Shown: positions 10,683 through 19,710 of the stretch, one piece after another
How the letters are laid out: the number at the start of each line of letters is the position of its first letter
How positions within the stretch are numbered: position 1 is the first letter of the stretch
Origin: Pelargonium nanum
Lineage: Eukaryota > Streptophyta > Magnoliopsida > Geraniales > Geraniaceae
Reading direction: 5' to 3'
NCBI GenBank assembly: GCA_036897485.1
Contig: JAYMTF010000950.1
Location: 1 to 28,009 of the forward strand
DNA: 28,009 bases
Notes under the pieces: generated by a model
Told to the model about the DNA's origin: nothing
What the model saw: only the letters and a program-made list of their open reading frames with translations
Databases searched by the model: none
Program-made: the position numbers and the translations under genes

Positions 10683-13600
10683 AATAGGTATGAAAATTTG
10701 AGGAAACAAATTGCTGAAGTTGACAACCAGTTACGTGAATTGAAGGCTGATAGGCATGAAAATGAGAGGGATGCCAGGTTGTCTCAGGCTGTGGAGACTC
10801 TCAAACGCTTATTTCAAGGAGTGCACGGTCGTATTACTGATCTTTGTAGGCCAACTAAGAATAAGTATAACCTTGCTATAACAGTTGCAATGGGTAAATT
10901 TATGGACGCGGTAGTGGTTGAGGATGAAAATACGGGAAAGGAATGCATCAAGGTACGGCTTGTATGAGTTTACTTTGCTGTCCTCTCCTAATGTGCTTTT
11001 CTTCATGTAGTTATCAATTGTCTGTTGTCATATGTCCACTGGAAGGCTTATGTTGAAATTTAAACTGGCTAGTGAAAGTTGATCAATTACCTAGCTGTGA
11101 ACTTTGCATTCTATATGAAATCATTTACCTCGTAGATCAGTATTGTGTAGAGACATGATTGCACCACTCATCTTTTCAATTTTGGCACTTCCATTTTATT
11201 TTAGAAAAGTGAAAGGTGCAAATTCTTGAGTTGGTGGCATATCAAAACTTAGTCATAAATCCTCTTTATCTTCAATTCATTACACACTGAGTGTACTCTT
11301 CTCAACTTAGTGGCTTGCATTTAACAATGAACGCAATTGTGCTTGCAGGGTTTTGGGTGGCTATTGGCTTGGCAACTTCTTTATTAAGCTCTTTTAATGA
11401 ATTTTTATAACATGTTCTCCTTTAGGTGGTGGTTAGAGATGTTAGGGCTATTTTACCAATCTATTTAAAGAAAAAAGTTCAATAATGGTTCTGGGCATGA
11501 AAAAGGGCATGCTCTTAAGTAGATGATTAAAGGGATTAGATTTCAGAGCATTTCTGTGAGAGTGTGAGGTCGTTTTTACCCTCTTTCTTTATATCTGATT
11601 AATATAATTTTTTCTTTTTTTTTATATAAAAAAACTCAGTAACCATGAATTATCTTTATAATGCCTTAATGAACTCTCGTATAAATATAACATTGAGTTT
11701 CCACACTTAATGCAGAGTGAAAGATAATTTGGCGTTTTATATGTTAAAGCAATTTTCTGTTAATAGCCATAATATCAGTCTCTTAATTGATGCTTTTGTA
11801 GAATATTTTTAGTTGCGGTTATATATTGTGTAGTTAGTTTCCTGATCTGCTACTATAACCCTTATTTTTTTGTTGATCACAGTTACTGTTTATGTAATTA
11901 TATTACAACCAATTTTTGTCATTGTTCTCTACAGTATTTAAAAGAGCAAAGGCTTCCCCCTCAGACATTTATTCCTCTTCAATCTGTTCGTGTGAAGCCA
12001 ATCATCGAAAGGCTGCGCAACTTAGGTGGTACTGCAAAGCTAGTCTTTGATGTAATAAGATATCCTTTTTGAGCTACTTGAGTTGGTGAAGCATTTAATT
12101 ACTTTGTTCATTTTACAGTTTCAAATAAACTTTTGATATTGTGAGCAGACCATGCTATTTCGTCAACTTCAATTCATCTGTCTTAATATTTTCCATATGT
12201 ATTTATCTGCTCTTATCCCTGGCCTGTACTTTTTTTTACATCAGAGAAAATCCATATTTTGGTTATGAAAAATTAAAATATCATAGTTTTGTGGACTTGA
12301 CAATCGTACTTTTGATCCTGCCCTGGAGAAGGCAATTCTTTATGCTGTTGGAAATACTCTAGTCTGTGACAACCTTGATGAAGCAAAGGATCTTAGTTGG
12401 AAAGGAGAGAGGCATAGGGGTAAAACCATTGTACTTTTCTGATTTTCTTATTCTTGCTATATTTTGTTATTCTTGTATTTTAACCATAGTTTATGTGCAT
12501 CTATTAGTTGTAACCCTTGATGGAATTCTCCTTTCAAAGGCCGGCACAATGACTGGTGGGATTAGTGGTGGAATGGAAGCAAGGTCAAAACAGTGGGATG
12601 ATAAAAAAGTTGAAGGTTGGTCTTATTTGTGTTGGTTTCAAGCTTTATTGGTTTTATAACTGCTGCTGTTTTGTAGGACTTAAAAAGAAGAAAGAGAAAC
12701 TTGAGACGGACTTGGAAGAACTTGGGTCAATTAGAGAGATGCAGCTGAAAGAGTCTGAAGCATCTGGAAAAATTAGTGGTCTTGAAAAGAAGATTCAGTA
12801 TGCGGATATTGAAGAGGTAACTTTAATGATTAGTGTGTTACATACCCCTTTCCCCACAGTTGTGTTGTGTTTGGGAACTTGAAACCTTGTATTTCAAATC
12901 AGGGAAACCATAAAATTTCAAATGATAAAATAAGAGTTGTCATTCAAAATCACATGTTGTAGGCATGTTTTGAATGTTATAGTATTTGAGTCCAATTCAA
13001 ATCCAAATTCTTTGAGTATCCCAACATAGTATTCGGCTGAAATCTAGAATTTCAAATGAAATCCAATAATCCAAACAGAGCATTAAGGTTTAAATTTGAT
13101 GGAAATACTGGTATGCTGATGCAACTAGAACAGTCATTACTTCACTAACTTGTTCAGTTGGACAGTCAAGTTAAATGAAAGAGAAGGTAGTAATGTAACC
13201 TGAAACACCAACTGGATCTAAAATTAATTCTTTTGGCTACAAATTTTAGGATAATGATCATTAGATTCAATGAGTTAGGCTATCAGATTGGCATGAAGGT
13301 GGTTCCATATTGAGGATATATGGCTTTTGGTGTTATTTTTAAATAAGATTATGAACTAATATACCTGAACTGTTGTCTCTGTACATGCTAACAGCGGAGC
13401 ATTAAAGATAAACTTGCAAGTTTGAGTCGGGAGAAAGAGGATATTAAAAGAGAAATTTCTCGTGTAACTCCTGAATATCAGAAGGTAAATTTTGGATGAA
13501 ACATGCCATTCGCTTAGTTTACTGTGGTAGCACTGGTGGTATGCACATCTTTCGCAACAGAACTTCTCAGTGGTATTTCTTTTACAGTTAAAAGATTCCA

Positions 13601-16600
13601 TTAATAAGAGGTCCGCGGGAATAAACAAGTTGGAGAGAAGGATCAATGAGATTGTTGACCGGATGTTCAAAGAATTTAGTGAGTCGGTCAATGTGGCTAA
13701 CATTCGTGAGTATGAAGAAAATCAGCTCAAGAATGCCGAAAACATGGTTGATGAAAGGCTTAGCTTAAACAGCCAGTTGTCGAAGTTGAAGTACCAGTAT
13801 GTTCCTACCATTTTATCTTTGTTAATTGGTTATTGCATTTGAGTGTTAACATATAATGATGTAAATATAGGTGCATGAGCACAACATGTGTATGTTTCAT
13901 GTATGCTGTATTGTGAAGATAATCATTATTAAAATGACTTGTCTGTGCTGTATTGGAAGGAGCTAGCTTTATTGTATCTAATGGTTGTACCTGAAATCAA
14001 ATGCGTTTACAACTGAGTGTTGACAGACTTAACCGTGTTGAATATGATGTGTGATAAAATAGTGACTGCTATCTATATAAAATACTTGTTTTCAAATACA
14101 TGGGAAGTGTAGTTATGCTTTAAAGAGAGGAGTATGTGAGGTTTTTTATGGTTCTAGCTAGCATCAAAAGAAAATTAGTATTAAGTAATATGATGTGTTA
14201 TGGTGCTTGCAGTCTACTCTGGTCTGCCTTGTGTGTTGATTTTGGACAGTTTGGAAACCATCAATCTCATGTTAGGTTGCACATGGTGAAGAACATTAGC
14301 ATGCTTAAAACTTGAGTTCCAATTTTTTAGGACAATGTAAATTGTGGGTATTATAATTTTCATTATCTAATCACAACTGAGTTTGCTTTACTCGCCAGTG
14401 AACCGTGTAGCATTCTGAAGTGGAGACCTTGTAAGTCCACTTTAGAAGCTAAAAGGCTGTTTGGTGGGTTCTATCACAAAGGCCCTTTATTTGTTTTCAA
14501 GTCCACTGCATTACCTGCTTGTACTGTCCATTTTGCTCTTTACTGGGATTTATATGGTAATCTGCCTCATTCTTTTCTCTTTCCAGGTTAGAGTATGAGC
14601 AAACGAGGGACATGGAAAAAAGAATTAAGGAGCTGAATGCTACTCTTGCTTCTTTTGAAAATGAGATGAAGCGGATCCAGAATAAAGAGGCTGAAGCCAA
14701 GAAAGCAGCAGAGAAAGCTAGTGAGGAGATTGCTCGGTTGGAGGAAGAAGTTAAAGGTATGGATTAGGTTCCGCATATTTGTATATGAAGCTAGTTTGTT
14801 GAGTAAATATTTCCTGCTGTTTTCCTGTGTTAAGCTTCTCCAGTTGAATTGTTATTATTTTGTTTTATCCATTCAGCAATCAGTTTTTCACATAGGGGGT
14901 GATTATGAAAAATTGAATGGAGTGGCTGTTCCTAGCAATATGAAGTTCAGAGAACTGGTGATTAGAATGTTTAGTAGACTAATAGAGAACAGTTGGTCTG
15001 TTTTTGTGGGTGGGGGTGATGATAATATGTCCAGTTTTACAATCTTGGCTATGCACTCACTTCATTGAAGAGATGTTGGACCTTTCCTACTTTTTAGGGG
15101 TATAGTATATATAGATCGAACAGCTAACGTGGAGCCAATATTATGCCATGTTCCATGATGCGTAGAGCAGTACTTGCTCCAAATAAAGAAGTTGAGATGG
15201 AGCAGTTCTTTGGACCGCAATTTATTGAATTCAGATAATTTTTTGGTGTTTCCATACAACAGTTCTTTAGGTTTTGTAGTTGTGCTAGATTTTTGGTTAT
15301 AGTTCAAATGTATTTACTATGATTAACAAAACTTGATGTTCTCCTTTTTACCATTGTATTTGTCACCGTAATGTTGGTAAGCACATCCGTAATTGTAGTT
15401 CAACAGGATTAGATTATATATTCTTCACCAAGAAATGTACTTGGGTTGTTTTCCACTAGAATAAGGTAGTGAAAACTCTAAATAGGTTGCAGATTTGCTA
15501 CTAATAGTAATCTTCGTATAACATTCCTTTCCTTTTTAAATTTGAATAGTTTGATGCTATCTTGTTTATTATTTTCCTCCTTGTTCTTCTAGAGTGGAAA
15601 TTGAAGTTAGAGGAGTGTGAAAAGGAAGTGCAGGAATGGACTAAACAGAAATCTACAGCTACTACAAGCTTATCCAAAATTAATCGTCAGATAAACTCTA
15701 AGGTCCGATTCCAAGACTTGGCTTTGATATTACTCCCAGATTCTCATGATGTGGTACCACATTGTTTCTCTGAATCAATTGTCACCGACATCCTTTTCTC
15801 TCTTGCTGCAGGAGGAACAGATAGAACAGCTGATGTCTCGGAAGCAGGAAATATTGGAGAAGTGTGAACTAGAACACATTAGCCTTCCCACTATTTCAGA
15901 CCCAATGGAAACTGATTCGTCAACATCAGGCCCAGTATTTGATTTCAGTCAGCTAAATAGATCTCATATGCAGGAGAAGAGAGCTTCTGATCGGGAGAAA
16001 CTTGAGATGGAATTCAAACAGAAAATGGATGCTATAAATTCTGAAATTGAAAGAACAGATCCAAATCTGAAGGCACTGGATCAATATGAGGCTCTGCTGG
16101 AGAAGGAAAGAATTGTAAGCAAAGAGTTTGATGAGGCCAGAAAGGAGGAGAAAGAAATAGCAGATGCTTTCAATGCTGTTAAGCAGAAGAGGTATTGATG
16201 AATTTTTTACTGACAGGCTATATAATTAATGACAATCAAGGAATATTTAGATCGTAAATATAGGGGACTAAATTCTAGAAGTGGCGGTGTGGGTCCTTGG
16301 TTTCTGCTAGTTCAATGGATTATAATACTCCTAGACATGAAGATAGGAAGTGCTCATCCACCTCAATTGGCATTTGGCAATCATTCTGTAACTTTGTATT
16401 TTTTACCTTATTGTGCATGATGAGCGAAACTAAACCAATAATGAGTTACCGAGCTTAATATCTGAATAATAATGCATCTTAATATAATTTTGTGTATGCA
16501 GGTATGAGTTGTTTATGGAGGCTTTCAACCACATATCTACTACTATTGATAAGATTTATAAACAGCTAACAAAAAGTAGCACACATCCCTTGGGTGGAAC

Positions 16601-17492
16601 GGCATATCTGAATTTGGAAAATGAGGATGATCCATTCTTACATGGCATCAAGTTTACAGCTATGCCACCAACAAAGCGCTTTCGCGATATGGAACAACTA
16701 TCTGGCGGGGAAAAGACTGTCGCAGCACTTGCATTGCTTTTCTCCATCCACAGGTATGGATGCCCCAGGGTTAGGTTGCAATTGTAATTGTTGGTGTTTC
16801 TTCAACATTTAAATATATGCTCCTCAGTCGTGAAAGCATGTCATTGATGTGCTGTGTCTTGCTTTTGCTTGTGCTCGAGTTTAAAATATGTTAATAAATT
16901 CATCAGTTACTCAGTTATATGGCACTCAATGTTGTGCTCTAAAGAGGCTGCAAAGCCATATTATTTGAGAATAAGAGCTGGTAGCTCTTCAATATGCTGA
17001 AATTGAGCCTTGAACTAATACTTGTTACGTTTATTTATTTCTGGATACAGTTTCAGACCTTCACCTTTTTTCATACTGGATGAAGTCGACGCTGCGCTGG
17101 ATAATTTCAATGTTGCCATGGTTGCTGGATTCATCCGCTCAAAATCATGCCAAGGGGCCAGAGGCAATCAGGATGCTGATGCGCCTACTAGTGGTTTCCA
17201 GAGTATAGTGATATCTCTAAAGGATAGCTTCTACGACAAAGCTGAAGCTTTGGTCGGAGTGTACCGGGACTCCGAGAGAGGGTAAGTTCTTCTTTCGATT
17301 AGCCCAGAGGACGCATAAAGATTTAACCGTTCTTTTCTTGTTCTTCTTCTCTTTTATGGCCTTGCAATTCTAAAATTAATTGTTGTCAACTGTGTTAGTG
17401 ATAATCCTAATTATGTGTTCGTAAATTATTCCAACTTGTGCAGCTGCTCGAGAACTCTGACATTCGACCTGACCAAATACAGGGAGGCATGA
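6010..17492 (+). CDS. SMC1: Cohesin subunit SMC1 (structural maintenance of chromosomes 1)
   Basis: Coding exons: 6010-6447, 7392-7628, 8869-9102, 9682-9920, 10154-10420, 10682-10952, 11935-12059, 12310-12419, 12508-12615, 12677-12816, 13395-13484, 13588-13796, 14587-14756, 15593-15702, 15812-16191, 16502-16753, 17051-17281, 17444-17492. They sum to 3660 nt, 1219 aa; Arabidopsis SMC1 (TITAN8) is 1218 aa as I recall. Walker A GPNGSGKS is at residues 38-45. Long coiled coils flank a hinge at ~514-665 (from [14 protein letters not shown] to the Gly-rich [15 protein letters not shown]). The C-terminal head has the ABC signature LSGGEKT (~1109-1115) and Walker [13 protein letters not shown] (ILDE ~1135-1138). 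SMC1 pairs with SMC3 through the hinge, and the closed ring with the SCC1/RAD21 kleisin holds sister chromatids together. All phases agree at all 17 junctions. One intron (12060-12309) appears to be U12-type AT-AC; all others fit GT-AG. Confidence 0.95.
7883..8180. repeat. Direct duplication (~120 bp, offset 178 bp) in SMC1 intron 2
   Basis: 7883-8002 and 8061-8180 share CTAAATTTTGCATGTGGTGC, then CTCAATTGAAT, a TTACATTCTCTT stretch, GGAATTC and GATATAGTG in the same order and at a constant offset of 178 bp, with roughly 90% identity by eye. They are separated by 58 bp of unrelated AT-rich sequence. No terminal inverted repeats were found. It looks like a local segmental duplication rather than a transposon. 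Confidence 0.8.
10641..10681 (+). repeat. Compound (CT)9(CA)11 microsatellite forming an SMC1 acceptor site
   Basis: (CT)9 at 10641-10658 runs directly into (CA)11 at 10659-10680, followed by the G at 10681 that completes the AG acceptor of intron 5. Exon 6 starts at 10682 (A|AAT AGG TAT, giving K-N-R-Y). The repeat therefore serves as polypyrimidine tract and splice site at once. Confidence 0.9.
12060..12309 (+). other. U12-type AT-AC intron in SMC1
   Basis: Exon 7 ends ...GTA ATA AG at 12059, and the next bases are ATATCCTTTTT, an exact match to the U12 AT-AC donor consensus ATATCCTT. The intron ends ...CTTGACAATCGTAC at 12309. CTTGAC matches the core of the U12 branch-site consensus (TTCCTTRAC), with the branch A about ten bases before the AC end, the short distance typical of this class. 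Splicing there gives V-I-S-F-D-P-A-L-E-K, which lines up with conserved V-I-x-F-D-P in plant SMC1. The only GT-AG alternative found (GAT|GTAATA to CATAG|TTTTGTGG) replaces V-I-S with eight to nine unrelated residues. Assignment is by motif and frame, not transcript. Confidence 0.82.
12864..13081. mobile_element. Possible decayed MITE in SMC1 intron 10
   Basis: A ~215-bp AT-rich segment has TGTTTGG near its left end (12868-12874) and CCAAACA near its right end (13071-13077), with ATTTCAAAT-type motifs in inverted positions inside each end. TGTTTGG ends occur in many plant miniature inverted-repeat elements, including Tourist-like ones. The inverted match beyond the 7-bp core is poor and no target duplication was identified, so the family and borders are uncertain. 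Confidence 0.35.
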
Positions 17493-17804
17493 AATTCCAG
17501 TAACTGGTCTCAATGGTATTTAGCTAATTTGTCATGTAAATATACATCTCTGTTCAATATTATTTGAAGTAGAAATTTGTATTTTCTTGGATATATATAA
17601 TGACAGGACCTATATGATCTGAATATTGAATATGTTGGACTGCTCTTAATATCTAGAGATTTTAATTACATTGCTACATTATGTGTCCAGCTTTTTGTTA
17701 TTAGGTTACTTCACTGGTACCTAAGTTGTATTTTGTATTTTTTATTTCTTTATAAATGTTATTAAACCATATACTATTACGTATAATATGGTTGCCCCGA
17801 AGAG

Positions 17805-17872
17805 CGAGGATGACTCAAATATGAGATCTCGAGTATGAAAACCGAGTGCTATACCCCTTGGCCAGCGAGGCT
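17805..17872 (-). mobile_element. Degenerate tRNA-derived SINE head
   Basis: On the minus strand, TGGCCAAGGGGTATAGCAC (17863 downward) fits a Pol III A box, followed by CTCGGTTTTCATACTCGAG and then ATTTGAGTCATCC, which resembles a decayed B box (GGTTCGAGTCC). Order and ~30-35-bp spacing match tRNA-like SINE heads of plants. Neither a tail nor target-site duplication was recognised, so this is an old fragment. Confidence 0.45.
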
Positions 17873-17950
17873 TTGGTAACATTTTGCATTTAAAACAACA
17901 TTGATTTGTACGAGAATATGCAAATTTTTTGTGAGAAAAAGAATTTCAGT

Positions 17951-18181
17951 CATGATATATTGGCTTAGACTGTCATGATATATTGGCTTAGACTCTCAGC
18001 CAATAAATTCATGTCAATGAGTTGATGTCACCTCATCAATTAACATTTATACCCGCCTTAATGAATTTGTGGGCGCAAAGCGAGTTTAAACAAATAAATC
18101 TATGCCAATGAGTTGATGTCATCTCATCGATTGCCCTAATGAATTTGTGGATGCATAGCGTCTGTCTCTTGGCTGAGAGTC
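17951..18181. repeat. Nested tandem, direct and inverted repeats (MITE-like)
   Basis: A 23-bp unit (CATGATATATTGGCTTAGAC..) occurs in tandem at 17951-17973 and 17974-17996 with a single mismatch. GACTCTCAGCCAA at 17991-18003 is perfectly inverted as TTGGCTGAGAGTC at 18169-18181. Between the inverted arms lie two diverged direct copies (18001-18083 and ~18091-18160) sharing AATGAGTTGATGTCA, CTCATC and CTAATGAATTTGTGG. A stem with 13-bp perfect arms around ~165 bp is compatible with a miniature transposon that was internally duplicated. No family was recognised and no target duplication found. Confidence 0.6.
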
Positions 18182-18652
18182 TCAACTAATCATTTATGGC
18201 TAAGATATCAGACATTTTTTTTCTTCTGATATAAATAAAAAATGTACACTCAAAATAAGTCTAAAACGTCGTTATATCCGTGTCACCAACACATGGTCGT
18301 GGTCAGGTCCATACACACAACATATGGCAGTGGCCATGCCCTCTCAAACCAAGTACGAAAAGATTGCTTTATAGTATAAAGAGAGCAACGATTAGAAACC
18401 CTAATCTATGTTTTGAGCACATAATCGAATGTGTATGAGTATGACTACTTGTAAAGCTCAAAGTTGATATAAACGTACCTTTCTTACCTACTTGCACTAC
18501 TATTACCACCACAACACAACTTTATGTTAAAAGTGGTTCTCACATGTTAGCGTAAGATCTAAGCTGGTATCTTCCATATTCCACCAAATCCAATTCCTAT
18601 CCTAACTACATATTATGCATCACACAATCCCATTTTTTCATCACACACTCAT

Positions 18653-18660
18653 TATATAAA
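18653..18660 (+). promoter_or_regulatory. TATA box of the DUF761 gene
   Basis: TATATAAA lies 126 bp before the ATG at 18786. A start of transcription ~30 bp downstream would fall near 18690, just before the CT tract, making that tract the leader. Seen as motif; use is inferred. Confidence 0.55.
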
Positions 18661-18695
18661 CTACAACCATTTCCACCACTTTCTCCAATATATTT

Positions 18696-18752
18696 CCTCT
18701 CTCTCTCTCCCTCTCTCCCTCTCTGTCTCTCTCTCTCTCTCTCCCTCTCTCC

Positions 18753-18785
<33 letters not shown>
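18696..18785 (+). repeat. 90-bp CT-rich microsatellite ending at the DUF761 start codon
   Basis: An almost pure (CT)n tract runs to the base before the ATG. It contains two copies of a CCCTCTCTCCCTCTCTGT block offset by 34 bp (ending 18726 and 18760), so it grew by unit duplication as well as slippage. GA/CT leaders bind BASIC PENTACYSTEINE (GAGA-type) factors in plants and are common in 5' leaders. There is no upstream ATG within it. Confidence 0.85.
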
Positions 18786-19325
18786 ATGTCTTGCCTGAGC
18801 CTCAGGTTACCACCAGCCAAGAAGGCATGGAGGAGCTTCACCTCCAAGCTATCCAAGCCCTTCAAGAAATCCAAAACCAAAACCAAAACCAAAACCAAAA
18901 CCAGACTGCACTATCCAATTCTAACCCCAGCAACTGCAAAGCTTGTGCGCTCCTCTTTCTTGCATGACCAACAAAAGTACCTCCAACGCAAGAAAGGCCT
19001 CACTCCACCACCACCACCACCCCTCTCTTTTCTCCGCCGCCGCATCGGCGGCCGCCGGAGTCTCATCTTCCACAAGAAACCAGCACCTGTGTACATAGAC
19101 AAGCTCTTCAAAGAAACTGCTATTCCTGTTGTTGAGTGTGTGAAAGTGAAACAACAACCTTCCAAGAATGGTACTATCAATGTTAAGGTTGTTGATTCAG
19201 CTGAAGATGATAGCATAGACAAAAGAGCTGAGGTTTTCATTGCAAGGTTCAGAGCAGAGATGGAGCTTCAGGAGAAGCTGGCCAGCTCTTCTGATCATCA
19301 ACTATTTGTACCACAAACATCATGA
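18786..19325 (+). CDS. DUF761 domain small basic protein
   Basis: A single-exon 179-residue ORF beginning MSCLSLRLPPAKKAWRSF, with TATA box and CT leader upstream. The N-terminal ~90 residues are strongly basic, with a (KT)5 run at residues 30-39 encoded by five AAAACC hexamers (18873-18902), a P6 run at 74-79 and an Arg-rich stretch (RRRIGGRR). The C-terminal motif IDKRAEVFIARFRAEMELQ (144-162) is the hallmark of DUF761, the plant family that includes cotton-fibre-expressed proteins. Molecular function is unknown; no signal peptide or membrane segment was seen, and the basic N-terminus could act in nuclear localisation. It converges on SLU7, whose stop codon is about 315 bp away. The start is the only reasonable one, as the CT tract upstream has none. 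Confidence 0.85.
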   Translation: MSCLSLRLPPAKKAWRSFTSKLSKPFKKSKTKTKTKTKTRLHYPILTPATAKLVRSSFLHDQQKYLQRKKGLTPPPPPPLSFLRRRIGGRRSLIFHKKPAPVYIDKLFKETAIPVVECVKVKQQPSKNGTINVKVVDSAEDDSIDKRAEVFIARFRAEMELQEKLASSSDHQLFVPQTS

Positions 19326-19640
19326 CATGTTTTTATTGTTTGCTCTCTTGAAAGCTATTAGAAGAAGCTTGTAAATAAAGTACTTGCTGTGAATTTATTC
19401 ATATTTACCATTTTGTTGCTCTATATACATGAATCCTAAAGTGTTCAACATAGATGGAAACAAGACCATCTCATCGCAAAATACGTAAAAACAACTGTTC
19501 TAATTGCTTCAATTCCGATAGCAAGGTACGAAGTGAGAGCATAGTTATAAACAGAAGCGTACCAAATCCGGTATGCCTCCATATCCTCAAGAACTTTCAG
19601 TTGGAGGCTTTATTTTCTTCTTTGCACTATACGACCGAAG
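19326..19640. other. Convergent 3' region between DUF761 gene and SLU7
   Basis: About 315 bp hold both 3'UTRs. A possible polyadenylation signal AATAAA lies at about 19373-19379 on the plus strand. A 24-bp exact copy of SLU7 exon 9 sequence sits at 19566-19589. The short plus-strand frame through here is not supported as a gene. Confidence 0.5.
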
Positions 19641-19710
19641 CTAATTAAGGAAGTCCTTCATCGGATCATCGTGATGGACTCTCTTCATCCGGTATGCCTC
19701 CATATCCTCA
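19566..19710. repeat. 24-bp exact direct repeat: SLU7 exon 9 piece copied in its 3' flank
   Basis: The 24 bases at 19687-19710 (starting ATCCGGTATGCC, within SLU7 exon 9, coding for EDMEAYRM on the minus strand) occur again, without mismatch, at 19566-19589, 52 bp past the SLU7 stop codon. Bases on either side differ. In the flanking copy the EDMEAYR frame stays open on the minus strand for some distance. Confidence 0.85.

Larger units (their letters stand above)
6448..17443 (+). other. Long SMC1 introns: what they hold
   Basis: Introns longer than 300 bp are 6448-7391, 7629-8868, 9103-9681, 10953-11934, 12817-13394, 13797-14586, 14757-15592 and 16192-16501. They are T-rich and AT-rich. The second holds a ~120-bp direct duplication, the one at 12817-13394 a possible miniature transposon, and the short one at 10421-10681 ends in a compound microsatellite. 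The others contain nothing I can name; the open frames inside them are chance extensions of exons or short AT-rich frames. Confidence 0.5.
17493..18650. other. SMC1 3'UTR and repeat-rich spacer
   Basis: The first ~100-250 bp after the SMC1 stop should be 3'UTR. The rest is spacer that holds a degenerate SINE head (about 17805-17872, minus), a nested repeat element (17951-18181), and the distal promoter of the DUF761 gene. No ORF worth calling was seen. Confidence 0.5.

Noticed and set aside
14757-15068. Possible extra SMC1 exon following 14756 because the frame stays open
   Set aside because: Direct splicing 14756|15593 gives [16 protein letters not shown], which matches SMC1 without any insertion, and the total then equals the family length.
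18911-19240. Minus-strand 109-aa ORF opposite the DUF761 gene
   Set aside because: Antisense shadow; Gly/Trp runs come from the reverse reading of Pro-coding CCACCA repeats.
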